NCBI GenBank assembly: GCA_026399095.1 | Contig: JAPLRP010000054.1 | Location: 1 to 44,393, forward strand | Length of the DNA stretch: 44,393 bases | Source: Methylococcales bacterium | GTDB lineage: Bacteria > Pseudomonadota > Gammaproteobacteria > Methylococcales > Methylomonadaceae | Reading direction: 5' to 3' | Shown here: positions 9,329 to 18,643 of the stretch, one piece after another | How the letters are laid out: every line of letters begins with the position of its first letter | How positions within the stretch are numbered: position 1 is the stretch's first letter | Translations under genes and position numbers: made by a program | Notes under the pieces: model-generated | Databases searched by the model: none | The model's input: only the letters and a program-made list of their open reading frames with translations | Told to the model about the DNA's origin: nothing

Positions 9329-10093
9329 ATGTCTATTTCACTGACTGAACTTGAAGATGTAGTTCGAGATGCAGGATCAATTGCACTCACTTATTTTAAA
9401 GACATAAAAAATGTAGGATTAAACAAGAAAAGCCCCCGTGATTTTGTTACAGCAGCGGATGTTGCGGTTGAAGCGTTTTTAAAAGAAACGCTTACTAATA
9501 AATATCCCGAATATGGCTTTTGGGGGGAAGAAAGCGGACAAAGTGCCAATCAAACCAATCGGTGGATAGTCGATCCTATAGATGGTACACATTCATTCTC
9601 TAGAGGGCAATACTTTTGGTCAATCAGTGTTGCACTAGAGATTGAACAAGAGCTAATTGTTGGAGCAGTCTATGCGCCGGCATTAAATGATTACTATTGT
9701 GCCGAGAAAGGCATGGGAGCTTGGAAAAACGGACTCCCAATTCACGTTTCTTCAGAAACAAATCTTGCCGAGTCAATGGTTGCAACCGGTTTTGCCTGCT
9801 TACGCTCCTTTTTAATAGATAATAACCTTGAACGCTTCGCAAGAATAGCGCATAACACCACGGGACAGCGACGCTTTGGCTCTGCCGCAATGGATTTGTG
9901 TTTGGTTGCGGATGGTCAAGTTGATGCGTTTTGGGAGCAGGAACTTAATTTATATGATGTCGCAGCTGGCGCTTTAATCGCCCAAGAAGCGGGGGGGACA
10001 ATCACTGATTTTAAAGGCAATGAAGGTTTATTTCCCAAACAAGTATTAGCGACTAATGGCCTTATTTTAAGTCAAATTCTTCCGCTAATGTAA
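9329..10093 (+). CDS. Inositol-monophosphatase-family phosphatase
   Basis: This metal-dependent sugar or nucleotide phosphatase (254 aa) carries the full family signature: the GEES glutamate pair (FWGEESG), the metal site WIVDPIDGTHSFSRG and the C-terminal ELNLYDVAAGALIAQEAGG. FVTAADVAVEAFLKETL is the usual N-terminal metal-ligand segment. The substrate cannot be read from sequence: members include inositol-1-phosphatase, histidinol-phosphatase (HisN) and 3'-phosphoadenosine phosphatase (CysQ). The phosphatase Trp-Asp of the WDVAAG motif is Tyr-Asp here, which is tolerated. It follows the rhamnose operon but has its own likely promoter, so a link to polysaccharide synthesis is only positional. 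Confidence 0.85.
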   Translation: MSISLTELEDVVRDAGSIALTYFKDIKNVGLNKKSPRDFVTAADVAVEAFLKETLTNKYPEYGFWGEESGQSANQTNRWIVDPIDGTHSFSRGQYFWSISVALEIEQELIVGAVYAPALNDYYCAEKGMGAWKNGLPIHVSSETNLAESMVATGFACLRSFLIDNNLERFARIAHNTTGQRRFGSAAMDLCLVADGQVDAFWEQELNLYDVAAGALIAQEAGGTITDFKGNEGLFPKQVLATNGLILSQILPLM

Positions 10094-10239
10094 CTTGAAA
10101 AGGACTGTATTATTGTTATCAAGAGCCCGGTAAAAACTAACACAGTTTATTTATTTATCATATCACAAGACAAAATATGGGTTTTCCTGTATTTTTGCCC
10201 AGTTTATAGGTTAAAATAGCAGCCTTTATGAGCTGGACG

Positions 10240-10278
10240 AGTGAGCTAGACTGGTGGTTTTTAAAATGCCATCTCACT
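10240..10278 (+). promoter_or_regulatory. Stem-loop in the EF-G2 leader
   Basis: AGTGAG (10240-10245) pairs perfectly with CTCACT (10273-10278), and inside it TGG pairs with CCA around an AT-rich loop. It sits about 200 bases upstream of EF-G2 and just before the possible leader ORF. No T-run follows, so this is not a normal terminator. Function unknown. Confidence 0.3.
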
Positions 10279-10282
10279 TGGC

Positions 10283-10465
10283 TTGGGTTACCTGCATGTA
10301 TCCGATACGTTTCATCCATGCCTTGCCGCTAAGGTCATAGGTTATAATGACTGCAAGTTACAGGTAGATGTTCACAATGCCCCAGTAATAACCCTTGATA
10401 AGGCGTCAACAATTGGCTTACTTGCCAAGGGTAGTCACCAAAAAGTTTTTTATGCCCAACTTTAG
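10283..10465 (+). CDS. Possible small leader ORF (60 aa), function unknown
   Basis: A 60-codon frame starts at a TTG and ends nine bases before the EF-G2 ATG. The predicted peptide (beginning LGYLHVSDTFHPCLAAK) resembles no family I can name, and no good Shine-Dalgarno is visible. The position directly before a translation-factor gene could suggest a leader peptide or upstream coupling, but chance is a real alternative because the start is non-ATG. Confidence 0.25.
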   Translation: MGYLHVSDTFHPCLAAKVIGYNDCKLQVDVHNAPVITLDKASTIGLLAKGSHQKVFYAQL

Positions 10466-10474
10466 AGTAAATAC

Positions 10475-12562
10475 ATGACAGATTTAGCGCACTACAGAAA
10501 TATTGGTATCTTCGCTCACGTTGATGCCGGTAAAACAACCACTACCGAGCGTATTTTAAAACTGACCGGTAAAATTCATAAAATCGGTGAAGTTCATGAT
10601 GGTGAAACTACCACCGACTTCATGGATCAAGAACGTGAACGTGGTATTACCATTCAATCAGCAGCAACAACTTGTTTTTGGAAAGATTATCGATTTAATA
10701 TCATCGACACCCCGGGTCACGTTGATTTTACAATCGAAGTTTATCGCTCGCTTAAAGTGCTTGACGGTGGTATCGGCGTTTTTTGTGGTTCTGGTGGTGT
10801 AGAACCTCAATCAGAAACCAACTGGCGTTATGCGAATGACTCTAAAGTTGCGCGTGTTATTTATATCAATAAGCTTGATCGTATCGGTGCTGATTTCTAC
10901 CGTGTTGTTAAACAGGTTGAAGCGGTATTGGGTGCTGTTCCTGTAGTAATGACATTGCCAATTGGTACAGAAGATGAATTCTCAGGTGTTGTTGATTTAT
11001 TAACCCAGAAAGCATGGGTATGGGATAACTCAGGCGATCCAATGAACTACGTTATTGAAGACATTCCAGCTGATATGGTTGAAATGGCAAAAGAATGGCG
11101 TGAAAAATTGATTGATCAAGTCGCCGATCAATTTGATGATGTTATGGAAGCTTATCTTGAAGGTGAAACACCTGATATTGATACAATTAAACGTTGTCTT
11201 CGCAAGGGTACCATTAATCTTGATTTTTTCCCCACTTTCTGTGGATCTTCTTTTAAAAACAAAGGTGTACAGTTAGTTCTAGATGGCGTTATTGATTATC
11301 TCCCTTGCCCGACAGAAGTAAATCCACAACCAGAAGTCGATTTGGAAGGTAACCCAACCGGTACTTTTGCTATCGTTGATGCTGAGAAACCATTACGTGC
11401 CTTGGCATTTAAGATCATGGACGACCGTTTTGGTGCCTTAACGTTCTTACGTATATACTCTGGAAAACTTGAAAAAGGTACATCAGTTTTAAATACGTTT
11501 ACAGGTAAAACCGAACGTATCGGTCGTATCGTAGAAATGCATGCTGATGTTCGCGCTGAACTTGAATCTGCTCAAGCCGGTGATATTGTTGCCGTTTTAG
11601 GTATGAAAAATGTTCAAACCGGTCATACGCTTTGCGATCCTAAATTCCCTGCGACTTTAGAGCCTATGGTATTTCCTGACCCCGTTATTTCTTTGGCTAT
11701 CTCTCCAAAAGATAAAGCCGCGTCAGAAAAAATGGGTATTGCTCTGGGCAAGATGATTCAAGAAGATCCTTCATTCCATGTTGAAACTGACGAAGACAGT
11801 GGCGAAACCATTCTTAAAGGCATGGGCGAGTTACATCTTGATATTAAAGTTGATATCTTAAGACGTACTCATGGTGTAGATGTTGTCGTTGGCAAACCTC
11901 AGGTTGCTTACCGCGAAACAATTACCAAGTCGGTTGAAGATGAATACACCCACAAGAAGCAATCAGGTGGATCAGGCCAATACGGCAAGATTAACTACAT
12001 TATTGAACCCGGCGAGCCAGGTTCAGGCTTTATCTTTCAATCAGCGGTTACTGGTGGTAACGTACCACGCGAATACTGGCCAGCTGTTGAAAAAGGCTTT
12101 AAAAGCATGCTGGACAAAGGTGTTTTGGCTGGCTTCCCCTGTTTGGATTTTAAAGTTATCTTAACTGATGGAGCTTTCCATGCAGTTGACTCTTCTGCAA
12201 TTGCCTTTGAAATTGCAGCAAAAGCGGCTTTCCGTCAGTCAATTCCAAAAGCAAGTCCTCAGTTAATTGAGCCCATCATGGCTGTAGATACTTTTACACC
12301 ATCTGATCACGTCGGTGATGTTATCGGTGACCTTAACCGTCGTCGCGGCATGATTAAATCACAGGATGCAGGCATCACCGGTGTGCGTATCAAATCTGAT
12401 GTGCCATTAAGTGAAATGTTTGGTTATATTGGTGACTTACGCACCATGACTTCTGGTCGTGGTCAATTCTCTATGGAGTTCTCGCACTATATGCCGTGCC
12501 CGAAAAACGTAGCAGATGAAGTTATTAAAGAAGTAAACGAACGTAACGCCAAAAAGAAATAA
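10475..12562 (+). CDS. fusA2: Elongation factor G paralogue (EF-G2)
   Basis: This translational GTPase (695 aa) has all five EF-G domains. G1 is [16 protein letters not shown]2 lies at [13 protein letters not shown]3 at DTPGHVDFT and G4 at NKLDR; domain IV begins around residue 480 and domain V ends near residue 690. The canonical FCAVGGVQPQSE segment reads [20 protein letters not shown], which marks the second EF-G type seen in vibrios and pseudomonads rather than the str-operon copy. Consistent with this, there is no rpsL, rpsG or tuf nearby. The gene stands alone after a 380-base leader and is followed by a strong hairpin. Whether it works in translocation or recycling cannot be told from sequence. 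Confidence 0.9.
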   Translation: MTDLAHYRNIGIFAHVDAGKTTTTERILKLTGKIHKIGEVHDGETTTDFMDQERERGITIQSAATTCFWKDYRFNIIDTPGHVDFTIEVYRSLKVLDGGIGVFCGSGGVEPQSETNWRYANDSKVARVIYINKLDRIGADFYRVVKQVEAVLGAVPVVMTLPIGTEDEFSGVVDLLTQKAWVWDNSGDPMNYVIEDIPADMVEMAKEWREKLIDQVADQFDDVMEAYLEGETPDIDTIKRCLRKGTINLDFFPTFCGSSFKNKGVQLVLDGVIDYLPCPTEVNPQPEVDLEGNPTGTFAIVDAEKPLRALAFKIMDDRFGALTFLRIYSGKLEKGTSVLNTFTGKTERIGRIVEMHADVRAELESAQAGDIVAVLGMKNVQTGHTLCDPKFPATLEPMVFPDPVISLAISPKDKAASEKMGIALGKMIQEDPSFHVETDEDSGETILKGMGELHLDIKVDILRRTHGVDVVVGKPQVAYRETITKSVEDEYTHKKQSGGSGQYGKINYIIEPGEPGSGFIFQSAVTGGNVPREYWPAVEKGFKSMLDKGVLAGFPCLDFKVILTDGAFHAVDSSAIAFEIAAKAAFRQSIPKASPQLIEPIMAVDTFTPSDHVGDVIGDLNRRRGMIKSQDAGITGVRIKSDVPLSEMFGYIGDLRTMTSGRGQFSMEFSHYMPCPKNVADEVIKEVNERNAKKK

Positions 12563-12570
12563 TTGAGTTG

Positions 12571-12604
12571 GTAGCCGGATAGATAATTATCCGGCTACTT
12601 TTAG
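12571..12604 (+). terminator. Rho-independent terminator after EF-G2
   Basis: An 11-base perfect stem (GTAGCCGGATA with TATCCGGCTAC) closes a six-base loop and is followed by TTTTA. It lies nine bases past the stop codon. Confidence 0.85.
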
Positions 12605-12624
12605 TTATTAATGCCTTTTTAGTT

Positions 12625-12653
12625 AGGCTGTACTTAATCTTTAATTACAGCCT
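12625..12653. terminator. Second hairpin between convergent genes
   Basis: AGGCTGTA (12625-12632) and TACAGCCT (12646-12653) form a perfect 8-base stem with a 13-base loop, in the gap where EF-G2 and the agmatine deiminase gene converge. It probably serves the minus-strand operon, although no T-run follows. Confidence 0.45.
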
Positions 12654-12665
12654 GCTAGTTAAAGC

Positions 12666-13688
12666 TTAAATTTTTTCAGGACCTACAGGAAACTGCATGG
12701 TCATGCAATGCAAACTGCCATATTGATGAACAAGCGGCCTGCAGGGTATGGCGATAATTTCATGTTCCGGAAAACAATCAGACAGTCGTTTTAGTGCGAC
12801 CTCATCCATTGGGTCACCATAAGTGGGAACCAATACAGCATGATTAATAATCAAGAAATTAGAATAATTAGCAGGTAATTGCTGGTCTTCTTCATCAAAA
12901 ATAGGTTTTGGTAACGGCAATGATACTAAATGGTAGGGTTCCCCCGCTTGGTTTCTAAAATCCTGTAATTGCCTTTCCATGTACTTTAAGCTGGTGTAAT
13001 GCAAGTCATCAGTATCTTTACAACTCGTATAAGCAATGGTATTCGCGGAGCAAAAACGGGCTAGTGTATCAATATGGGCATCGGTATCATCACCGGACAG
13101 GTTTTCTTGATCTAACCATAATACTCGCTTGGCACCCAAGTTTTCCAATAGTTGTTGTTCAATTTCCTGCTGGTTCAGACCTTTGTTTCTGTTGGGATTA
13201 AGCAGGCATTGTTTAGTTGTTAAAATAGTGTCAATACCATCACTTTCGACACTACCACCTTCCAATATAAAGTAGATATCTTTATGGGCTCTGCCTTTGA
13301 AGGGTTTAGCGTTAAGCAGTTTGTGATTAAGGGCATTGTCATTTTGATGCTGGTATTTTTCACCCCAACCATTAAACAGAAAGTTAAGGTGAGTAATAGC
13401 GCCTTCTTTTTCAACACTTAAAAAAACGGTATCTCTTACCCAAATATCATTAACAGTCGCCTGAATAAAGTCGATATCATCGTGGTTAGTTATTAATGCT
13501 TGTATATGTTGCTGATGGCTATCATCCCTGCAGACGATAATGAGTCGTTGATATTGGGTAATTGTATCAGCAATAACGCTGTAGGATTGTTCTACAGATT
13601 CAAGATGATTGCTGAAATCACCGGTTTTATGTGGCCAGGCAATTAAGACGGCTGATTGTTTTTCCCACTCTGCTGGAAATCGATTCAT
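12666..13688 (-). CDS. aguA: Agmatine deiminase (peptidyl-arginine deiminase family)
   Basis: The enzyme hydrolyses agmatine to N-carbamoylputrescine plus ammonia in the arginine-decarboxylase route to putrescine. The 340-residue protein shows the guanidino-modifying fold motifs: AEWEKQSAVLIAWPH at the N-terminus, VRDTVFLS, LEGGSVESDGIDTIL (acidic substrate ligands), SGDDTDAHIDTLARF (catalytic His) and the C-terminal YGSLHCMTMQFP with the nucleophilic Cys near residue 331. Length is a little below the usual 350-370. It follows recN by five bases on the minus strand, giving a nadK-recN-aguA operon. No other polyamine gene is nearby. Confidence 0.9.
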   Translation of the reverse strand: MNRFPAEWEKQSAVLIAWPHKTGDFSNHLESVEQSYSVIADTITQYQRLIIVCRDDSHQQHIQALITNHDDIDFIQATVNDIWVRDTVFLSVEKEGAITHLNFLFNGWGEKYQHQNDNALNHKLLNAKPFKGRAHKDIYFILEGGSVESDGIDTILTTKQCLLNPNRNKGLNQQEIEQQLLENLGAKRVLWLDQENLSGDDTDAHIDTLARFCSANTIAYTSCKDTDDLHYTSLKYMERQLQDFRNQAGEPYHLVSLPLPKPIFDEEDQQLPANYSNFLIINHAVLVPTYGDPMDEVALKRLSDCFPEHEIIAIPCRPLVHQYGSLHCMTMQFPVGPEKI

Positions 13689-13693
13689 TGTTT

Positions 13694-15400
13694 TTATTTT
13701 CCTGTGGTTGTACCCTCCGGCAGGTTGCCGGAAGTAGATTGTGATAGCATTTCTTTTGCATGTGCCAAGGTATTTGCGGTGATAGTAACGCCGCCTAACA
13801 TGCGGGCAATTTCTTCAACGCGTTCTTCATGAGTTAATAACCTAACACTGGAAGAAGTGATATCGGTTTTATTATTTTTTTCAACGTAAAGGTGTTGATG
13901 GGCTTGTGCTGCAACTTGTGGTAAATGAGTGACACACATCACTTGTCGGGTAAGGCTTAAACTGCGTAATTTTTGCCCTACAATCTCAGCAACGCCTCCG
14001 CCAATACCCGAATCCACTTCATCAAAAATGAGAGAAGGGGTCGTTTTATCATTGGAGGTTATGACTTGAATTGCCAAGCTAATGCGTGATAATTCTCCCC
14101 CCGAAGCTACTTTAGAGAGTGGCTTTGGTGGAAGTCCGGGGTTGGCACTGACTAAAAACTCAATTTTATCAATGCCGTTGAGTCTGGGGTTATCGCTATC
14201 CATTTTAGTGATATCAACCAAAAATTCTCCTTGTGGCATACCGAGTTCTTTAATCATCTCAGAGATCAGTTTTTGGAGCTTACTAGCGGTATGATGACGT
14301 TGCTCAGAGAGCTGTTCAGACAGTGTCTGATAGTGTGTTAGCAATACTGCCGTATCTGCTTTTAAAGTCTCAATGCGATCCCCACTGTGGGTCAAACTAT
14401 CCAGTTCGGCTTCAAGTTTACCGGTTAATTCAGGCAATTCATCAGGGGTTATATGATGTTTTCTGCTAAGATTTTGAATGAAGCCAATCTGGCTTTCAAG
14501 TTCTTGCATACGTTGCGGATCTGCTTCTTGGGATTCCAGAAAACGACGTAATTGAATAGCCGCTTCTTCTGTTTGAATTTGTGCATCAGACAATAAGGTG
14601 CATATTTCAGATAATTCCGGAGCAAATTGAACAATACCGTTTAATTCACTGACGCTATGACTCAGCATTTGATTAACTGATTGCTGATCACTTTCATAAA
14701 GTAGATCAACTTGGACTTGACCTGTCGATAAAATCTCGCCAAGATTGGCCAGTTTACTGTGTTCTTCCAGGATCGCTGAGTAACTATTATTAGCAAAATC
14801 AAGTTGTTGTAGCTCATTGATTTGGTAACGTAGTAATTCTTCTCGTTCGGTTTGATCTACACTGGCTGTTATCAGGTTTGCCAACTCTTTGTGGGTCAGT
14901 TGCCATTGTTTATAGCAAATGTTGACTTGATCCAATAGACTGTGGTTTTTTGCATAAGCATCCAATAACCTTCGCTGTTCATCACTATTAAGTAGAGTTA
15001 GATGAGCATGTTGACCATGAATTTCAACCAGTTTTTCACTAAGTTCCTGTAAAAACTGCAAAGTAACCGGACGGTTATTTATATAGGCTTTAGATCGTCC
15101 ATCCTGATTAACAATTCGCCTTATTAAACAGTGCTGCTCATCATCCAACTCATTATCTTTTAACCATTGATGAGCTTCAGGTGCATCTGTTAAATCAAAT
15201 TCCAAATTGACTTCAGCACGTTTACATTCTGGACGAACATAACCCGAATCAGCTCTATCACCCAAAGCCAAACCTAAGGCGGTTAATAGAATAGATTTAC
15301 CCGCTCCGGTTTCGCCAGTAAGAACCGACATTCCTTTTTCCAGATCCAGATCCAGAGATTTGACGACTGCAAGGTCAATAATAGTAAGATTTAATAGCAT
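13694..15400 (-). CDS. recN: DNA repair protein RecN
   Basis: RecN is an SMC-like ATPase that gathers broken DNA ends during recombination repair. I start at the ATG at 15400 (568 aa), because MLLNLTIIDLAVVKSLDL matches the family N-terminus. A GTG at 15421 would add seven residues, and its GGAG lies too close to be ideal. Walker A is GETGAGKSILLTALG near residue 30. Long coiled-coil arms span about 150-380, the ABC signature region reads ASGGELSRISLAIQVI and Walker B reads LIFDEVDSGIGGG. The start is four bases past the nadK stop (or overlaps it if GTG is used). The nadK-recN pairing is typical of many Proteobacteria. No LexA box was recognised. Confidence 0.95.
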   Translation of the reverse strand: MLLNLTIIDLAVVKSLDLDLEKGMSVLTGETGAGKSILLTALGLALGDRADSGYVRPECKRAEVNLEFDLTDAPEAHQWLKDNELDDEQHCLIRRIVNQDGRSKAYINNRPVTLQFLQELSEKLVEIHGQHAHLTLLNSDEQRRLLDAYAKNHSLLDQVNICYKQWQLTHKELANLITASVDQTEREELLRYQINELQQLDFANNSYSAILEEHSKLANLGEILSTGQVQVDLLYESDQQSVNQMLSHSVSELNGIVQFAPELSEICTLLSDAQIQTEEAAIQLRRFLESQEADPQRMQELESQIGFIQNLSRKHHITPDELPELTGKLEAELDSLTHSGDRIETLKADTAVLLTHYQTLSEQLSEQRHHTASKLQKLISEMIKELGMPQGEFLVDITKMDSDNPRLNGIDKIEFLVSANPGLPPKPLSKVASGGELSRISLAIQVITSNDKTTPSLIFDEVDSGIGGGVAEIVGQKLRSLSLTRQVMCVTHLPQVAAQAHQHLYVEKNNKTDITSSSVRLLTHEERVEEIARMLGGVTITANTLAHAKEMLSQSTSGNLPEGTTTGK

Positions 15401-15404
15401 AAGA

Positions 15405-16289
15405 TTAAATGTGGTAGCCACTGCTCCAGTTTAATTTATTTCTGAGGATCTGAAAAAAATCATGACCTTCAGGATGAAGAATTCTAATGGGTAAAGGATC
15501 TTTTTTAATCAAAATTTTGTCGCTGATTAATACATCTGGTATTTCGATATGATCGCAAGTAACCAAGGCATTTATTTGTTTTGTTTGGCAAAAGCTGATT
15601 TCAATTTCAGCCGTATCATGAATGACAATTGGCCGATTTGACAAAGTATGGGGATTTAGAGGCACCAATATTAGCGCATTTAATGAAGGATACAATATGG
15701 GACCTCCAGCCGATAAGGAATAGGCAGTTGAACCAGTAGGTGTAGAGATGATTAAACCGTCAGAACGTTGTGAGTTTAAAAAAACATTATCAATTTTAGT
15801 AACAATTTCAATCATGCTGGGCGTTACCCATCGAAGAATAGTGACTTCATTAACAGCTGTTTCTTCATGAATAACTTGCTCATCACGAATGATTTTAGCG
15901 CGTAATAAATAACGTTTTTCTTCCGAATAATGACCTTGAAGAATACGATGCAGTTTAGCGGTTAATTCGTTGGGTGAAATATCAACCAAAAACCCCAACC
16001 GTCCTAGATTGATCCCGATTAAGGGAATGTCATATTCAACAATAGCACGAGCAGCAGCCAAAAAAGTACCATCTCCTCCAACAGCAATAACCAAATCGCA
16101 ATATAAGCCCAGTTTATTGATGGAGCAAGAAGTCACTGCTGGATTATTAATAAATTGGGCACTATCATCAGCAACATAGACATTGTATTGCTGCTCGGTT
16201 AAATATCCATATAAACCTAATAATGTTTCAGCAATTCTAGGGTCACTGGGTTTTCCGATAATACCTATCGTCTTAAAAGGTGTCTGCAT
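15405..16289 (-). CDS. nadK: NAD kinase
   Basis: This enzyme phosphorylates NAD+ to NADP+ in the cytosol. The 294-residue protein contains the catalytic GGDGTFLAAAR loop near residue 70, NLGRLGFLVDI, the substrate-binding NEVTILR segment and the glycine-rich DGLIISTPTGSTAYSLSAGG. All are hallmark NAD-kinase motifs and the length is standard (E. coli 292 aa). It is the first gene of the minus-strand operon nadK-recN-aguA and is divergent from the HI0933-type flavoprotein. A TATACT -10 candidate lies on the minus strand at 16319-16324 without a good -35. Confidence 0.96.
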   Translation of the reverse strand: MQTPFKTIGIIGKPSDPRIAETLLGLYGYLTEQQYNVYVADDSAQFINNPAVTSCSINKLGLYCDLVIAVGGDGTFLAAARAIVEYDIPLIGINLGRLGFLVDISPNELTAKLHRILQGHYSEEKRYLLRAKIIRDEQVIHEETAVNEVTILRWVTPSMIEIVTKIDNVFLNSQRSDGLIISTPTGSTAYSLSAGGPILYPSLNALILVPLNPHTLSNRPIVIHDTAEIEISFCQTKQINALVTCDHIEIPDVLISDKILIKKDPLPIRILHPEGHDFFQILRNKLNWSSGYHI

Positions 16290-16565
16290 TGATGATTAAT
16301 AGTCCGTTTAATGATCTTAGTATACAAATTTTACCAATCAGTCTGTTAGTTTTACAGATTTATCAGCTTAATTATCTTAATGGCTATCAGCTTAAGCCAC
16401 TTCAAGAGATAAAACCATTATAATTATTATAATTTAAAATTAAGGTGAGTTAGTTTAATTTGTGGTCCAGAGAAAATTGTTATTAATAAACCCATCAACA
16501 ACCCTTGCAGTGCTCAAATTCAAGATAAATAGGGTAGGGCTGTTGTATGGTTTCGGATACAAAAT

Positions 16566-17744
16566 ATGACTGAAAGTGATGTCATTATTATTGGTGCTGG
16601 AGCCTCCGGCTTAATGTGTGCCATCGAAGCCGGCAAGCGTGGCCGACAAGTAATCGTTCTCGATCATGCCAATAAAGCAGGAAAAAAAATCTTGATGTCC
16701 GGCGGTGGTCGCTGCAACTTTACCAATTATTCCATCGAACCCGATAACTTTATTTCAAATAATCCACACTTTTGTAAATCCGCACTCAGTCGTTATACAC
16801 AATGGGATTTTTTAGCTTTAATTTCGCGCTATCAAATTCCTTATCATGTAAGAGAGCATGGTCAGTTATTTTGTAACGACAGCGCTAAAGATATACGGAC
16901 TATGCTTTTATCTGAATGTATCAATGCTGGTGTCAAGGTGCAATTAAATACGTCTATAGACAATATAGCGTTAAACACTGACAGGTTTTACCTTAACACC
17001 AATCAAGGCAGTTTTAAAAGCCGGTCTTTAGTCATTGCAACGGGTGGCTTATCCATTCCTAAAATGGGTGCTACACCTTTTGGTTACAAAATTGCCGAGC
17101 AATTCGGAATCCCCGTTATTCCTACGCGTCCTGGTTTAGTGCCTTTAACCTTGCAACTTGAAGATAAAGAACAGTTTTCTGCATTGTCAGGGATTGCTAC
17201 TCCATGCATTATTAGTAATAAGCAATACAGTTTTAAAGAAAACATGTTATTTACGCATCGAGGACTTAGCGGGCCGGCGGTATTACAAATTTCATCTTAC
17301 TGGCATAAAGGGGAAGAGATTACTATTGATTTACTACCTGTACTTAATCTAGATAGCGAGCTCAAGCTGAAGAGGCAAGGGAAGATAAAGAGTTCATTAA
17401 AAACTATTTTGGAGGCTTATTTACCTAAACGCCTGTTAAATTGCTTACTACCTGAAGAATTATTAACTATTTCATTACAGGATATATCTGATCGGCAGGT
17501 CGTTCTGATTGCTGATCACTTGCATAATTGGACGATCAAGCCAAATGGTACTGAAGGGTATCGAACTGCTGAAGTTACGGTTGGCGGCGTCGATTGTGAA
17601 TCAATTTCATCTAAAACCATGGAAAGCAAACAAGTGTCCGGACTTTATTTTATCGGTGAAGTGCTTGATGTAACAGGTTGGCTGGGGGGGTATAATTTCC
17701 AGTGGGCATGGTCATCTGCTTGGTGTGCAGGACAGTTTGTATAA
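16566..17744 (+). CDS. HI0933/YhiN-family FAD-dependent oxidoreductase
   Basis: The 392-residue flavoprotein opens with the dinucleotide-binding motif DVIIIGAGASGLMCAIEAG and the family signature GKKILMSGGGRCNFTN. Further markers are FTHRGLSGPAVLQISSYW and the C-terminal FAD segment GLYFIGEVLDVTGWLGGYN followed by FQWAWSSAWCAGQ. The family (HI0933, YhiN, BaiN-like) is widespread and the physiological substrate of most members is not known. The gene stands alone, with an intergenic region of about 275 bases upstream containing no clear promoter. Downstream lies the wrecked lpd gene, to which it need not be related. Confidence 0.85.
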   Translation: MTESDVIIIGAGASGLMCAIEAGKRGRQVIVLDHANKAGKKILMSGGGRCNFTNYSIEPDNFISNNPHFCKSALSRYTQWDFLALISRYQIPYHVREHGQLFCNDSAKDIRTMLLSECINAGVKVQLNTSIDNIALNTDRFYLNTNQGSFKSRSLVIATGGLSIPKMGATPFGYKIAEQFGIPVIPTRPGLVPLTLQLEDKEQFSALSGIATPCIISNKQYSFKENMLFTHRGLSGPAVLQISSYWHKGEEITIDLLPVLNLDSELKLKRQGKIKSSLKTILEAYLPKRLLNCLLPEELLTISLQDISDRQVVLIADHLHNWTIKPNGTEGYRTAEVTVGGVDCESISSKTMESKQVSGLYFIGEVLDVTGWLGGYNFQWAWSSAWCAGQFV

Positions 17745-17975
17745 TTACGCGTTAAGTAGTAAGAAACAGCTTTTTATGTAACAAATAACTTAATACATAG
17801 TGTTGAAGTATACTATTAGGCGTTATAAGGTTAAAGCCATTGGCGTAATAAATAATTACACCGGCTTTGTTTATAACTACTTGGAGATTAACTAAATCCT
17901 CAAAATTTGATGCTTTGTTACTACTAAAATACAGATTAAATCTAATTGACTAACAATAAAGGAAATCAATTGTAA

Positions 17976-18582
17976 GCAGAAGTTCTAATGCTGGGCGGTG
18001 GCCCGAGTGGAAATAAAGCAATGGTCACTTATGAGCTGCCGATAAGGCCGGGGTTAATGTTGATAAACAACAACGAACCAATGTAAAAAATATATTTGTA
18101 ATTAGCGATGTATTGGTTAATCCAATGCTTGTCCATAAAGCCACCCATGAAGGAAAAATTGCTGCTGAATTAATTGCAGGCATGACAGCTAGTGGCAGGC
18201 ATTAACGATTCCTTCGGTAGCTTATACCGATCCTGAAATTACGTGGATGGGCTTAACTGAAAATGAGGCCAAAATGCAAGGCATAGATTATGAAAAAGCT
18301 GCCTTTCCTTGGGCAGCAAGTGGCCGGTCTTTAGCCAACGGCCGAAAAGAAGGTGTGACCAAATTACTCTCCGATTAAAAAACGGGGCATATTTTAGGCG
18401 CGGAAATAGTCGGTAACCATGCAGGTAAATTGATTGCATAAGCGGTGTTGGCACTGGAAATCGGGGCTAATGTTGAAGACTTGGCATTAACTATTAATGC
18501 TCAACCAGCTCCCGCAGAAACGTTGCGTTTTTCAGCAGAAATGATTGAAGGAACCATTACCGACCTTTATATTAAAAAATGA
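17976..18582 (+). pseudogene. lpdA: Decayed dihydrolipoamide dehydrogenase (E3) gene
   Basis: Remnants of an E. coli-type E3 are readable in three frames. First, VLMLGGGPSG from 17982 is the FAD loop. Second, VDKQQRTNVKNIFVISD onward (18053-18205) ends in a TAA. Third, IPSVAYTDPEITWMGLTENE onward (18208-18582) includes FPWAASGRSLANG and ends with ITDLYIKK, but has in-frame TAA codons at 18376 and 18439. About 270 residues of the FAD and NAD domains are missing, including the redox cysteines. The active-site HAHPT motif has decayed to NAQPA. The order of the pieces matches a normal roughly 475-residue E3, so this is internal deletion plus drift. No intact pyruvate dehydrogenase genes adjoin it. 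Confidence 0.9.
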
Positions 18583-18643
18583 TAAGAATTGGCAGTCAAT
18601 TTAGTGCCATAGATTTTAACAAACTACTTGAATTTAATTATCA

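Larger units (their letters stand above)
10094..10474 (+). other. Long leader region of the EF-G2 gene
   Basis: About 380 bases precede the EF-G2 start. The stretch holds a stem-loop at 10240-10278 and a possible small ORF at 10283-10465, listed separately. No clear -35/-10 pair was found; TTGCCC at 10195-10200 has no matching -10 at proper spacing. Confidence 0.4.

Noticed and set aside
10335-10538. Minus-strand 67-codon frame at the EF-G2 start
   Set aside because: It runs through the conserved N-terminus of EF-G2 and has no family resemblance.
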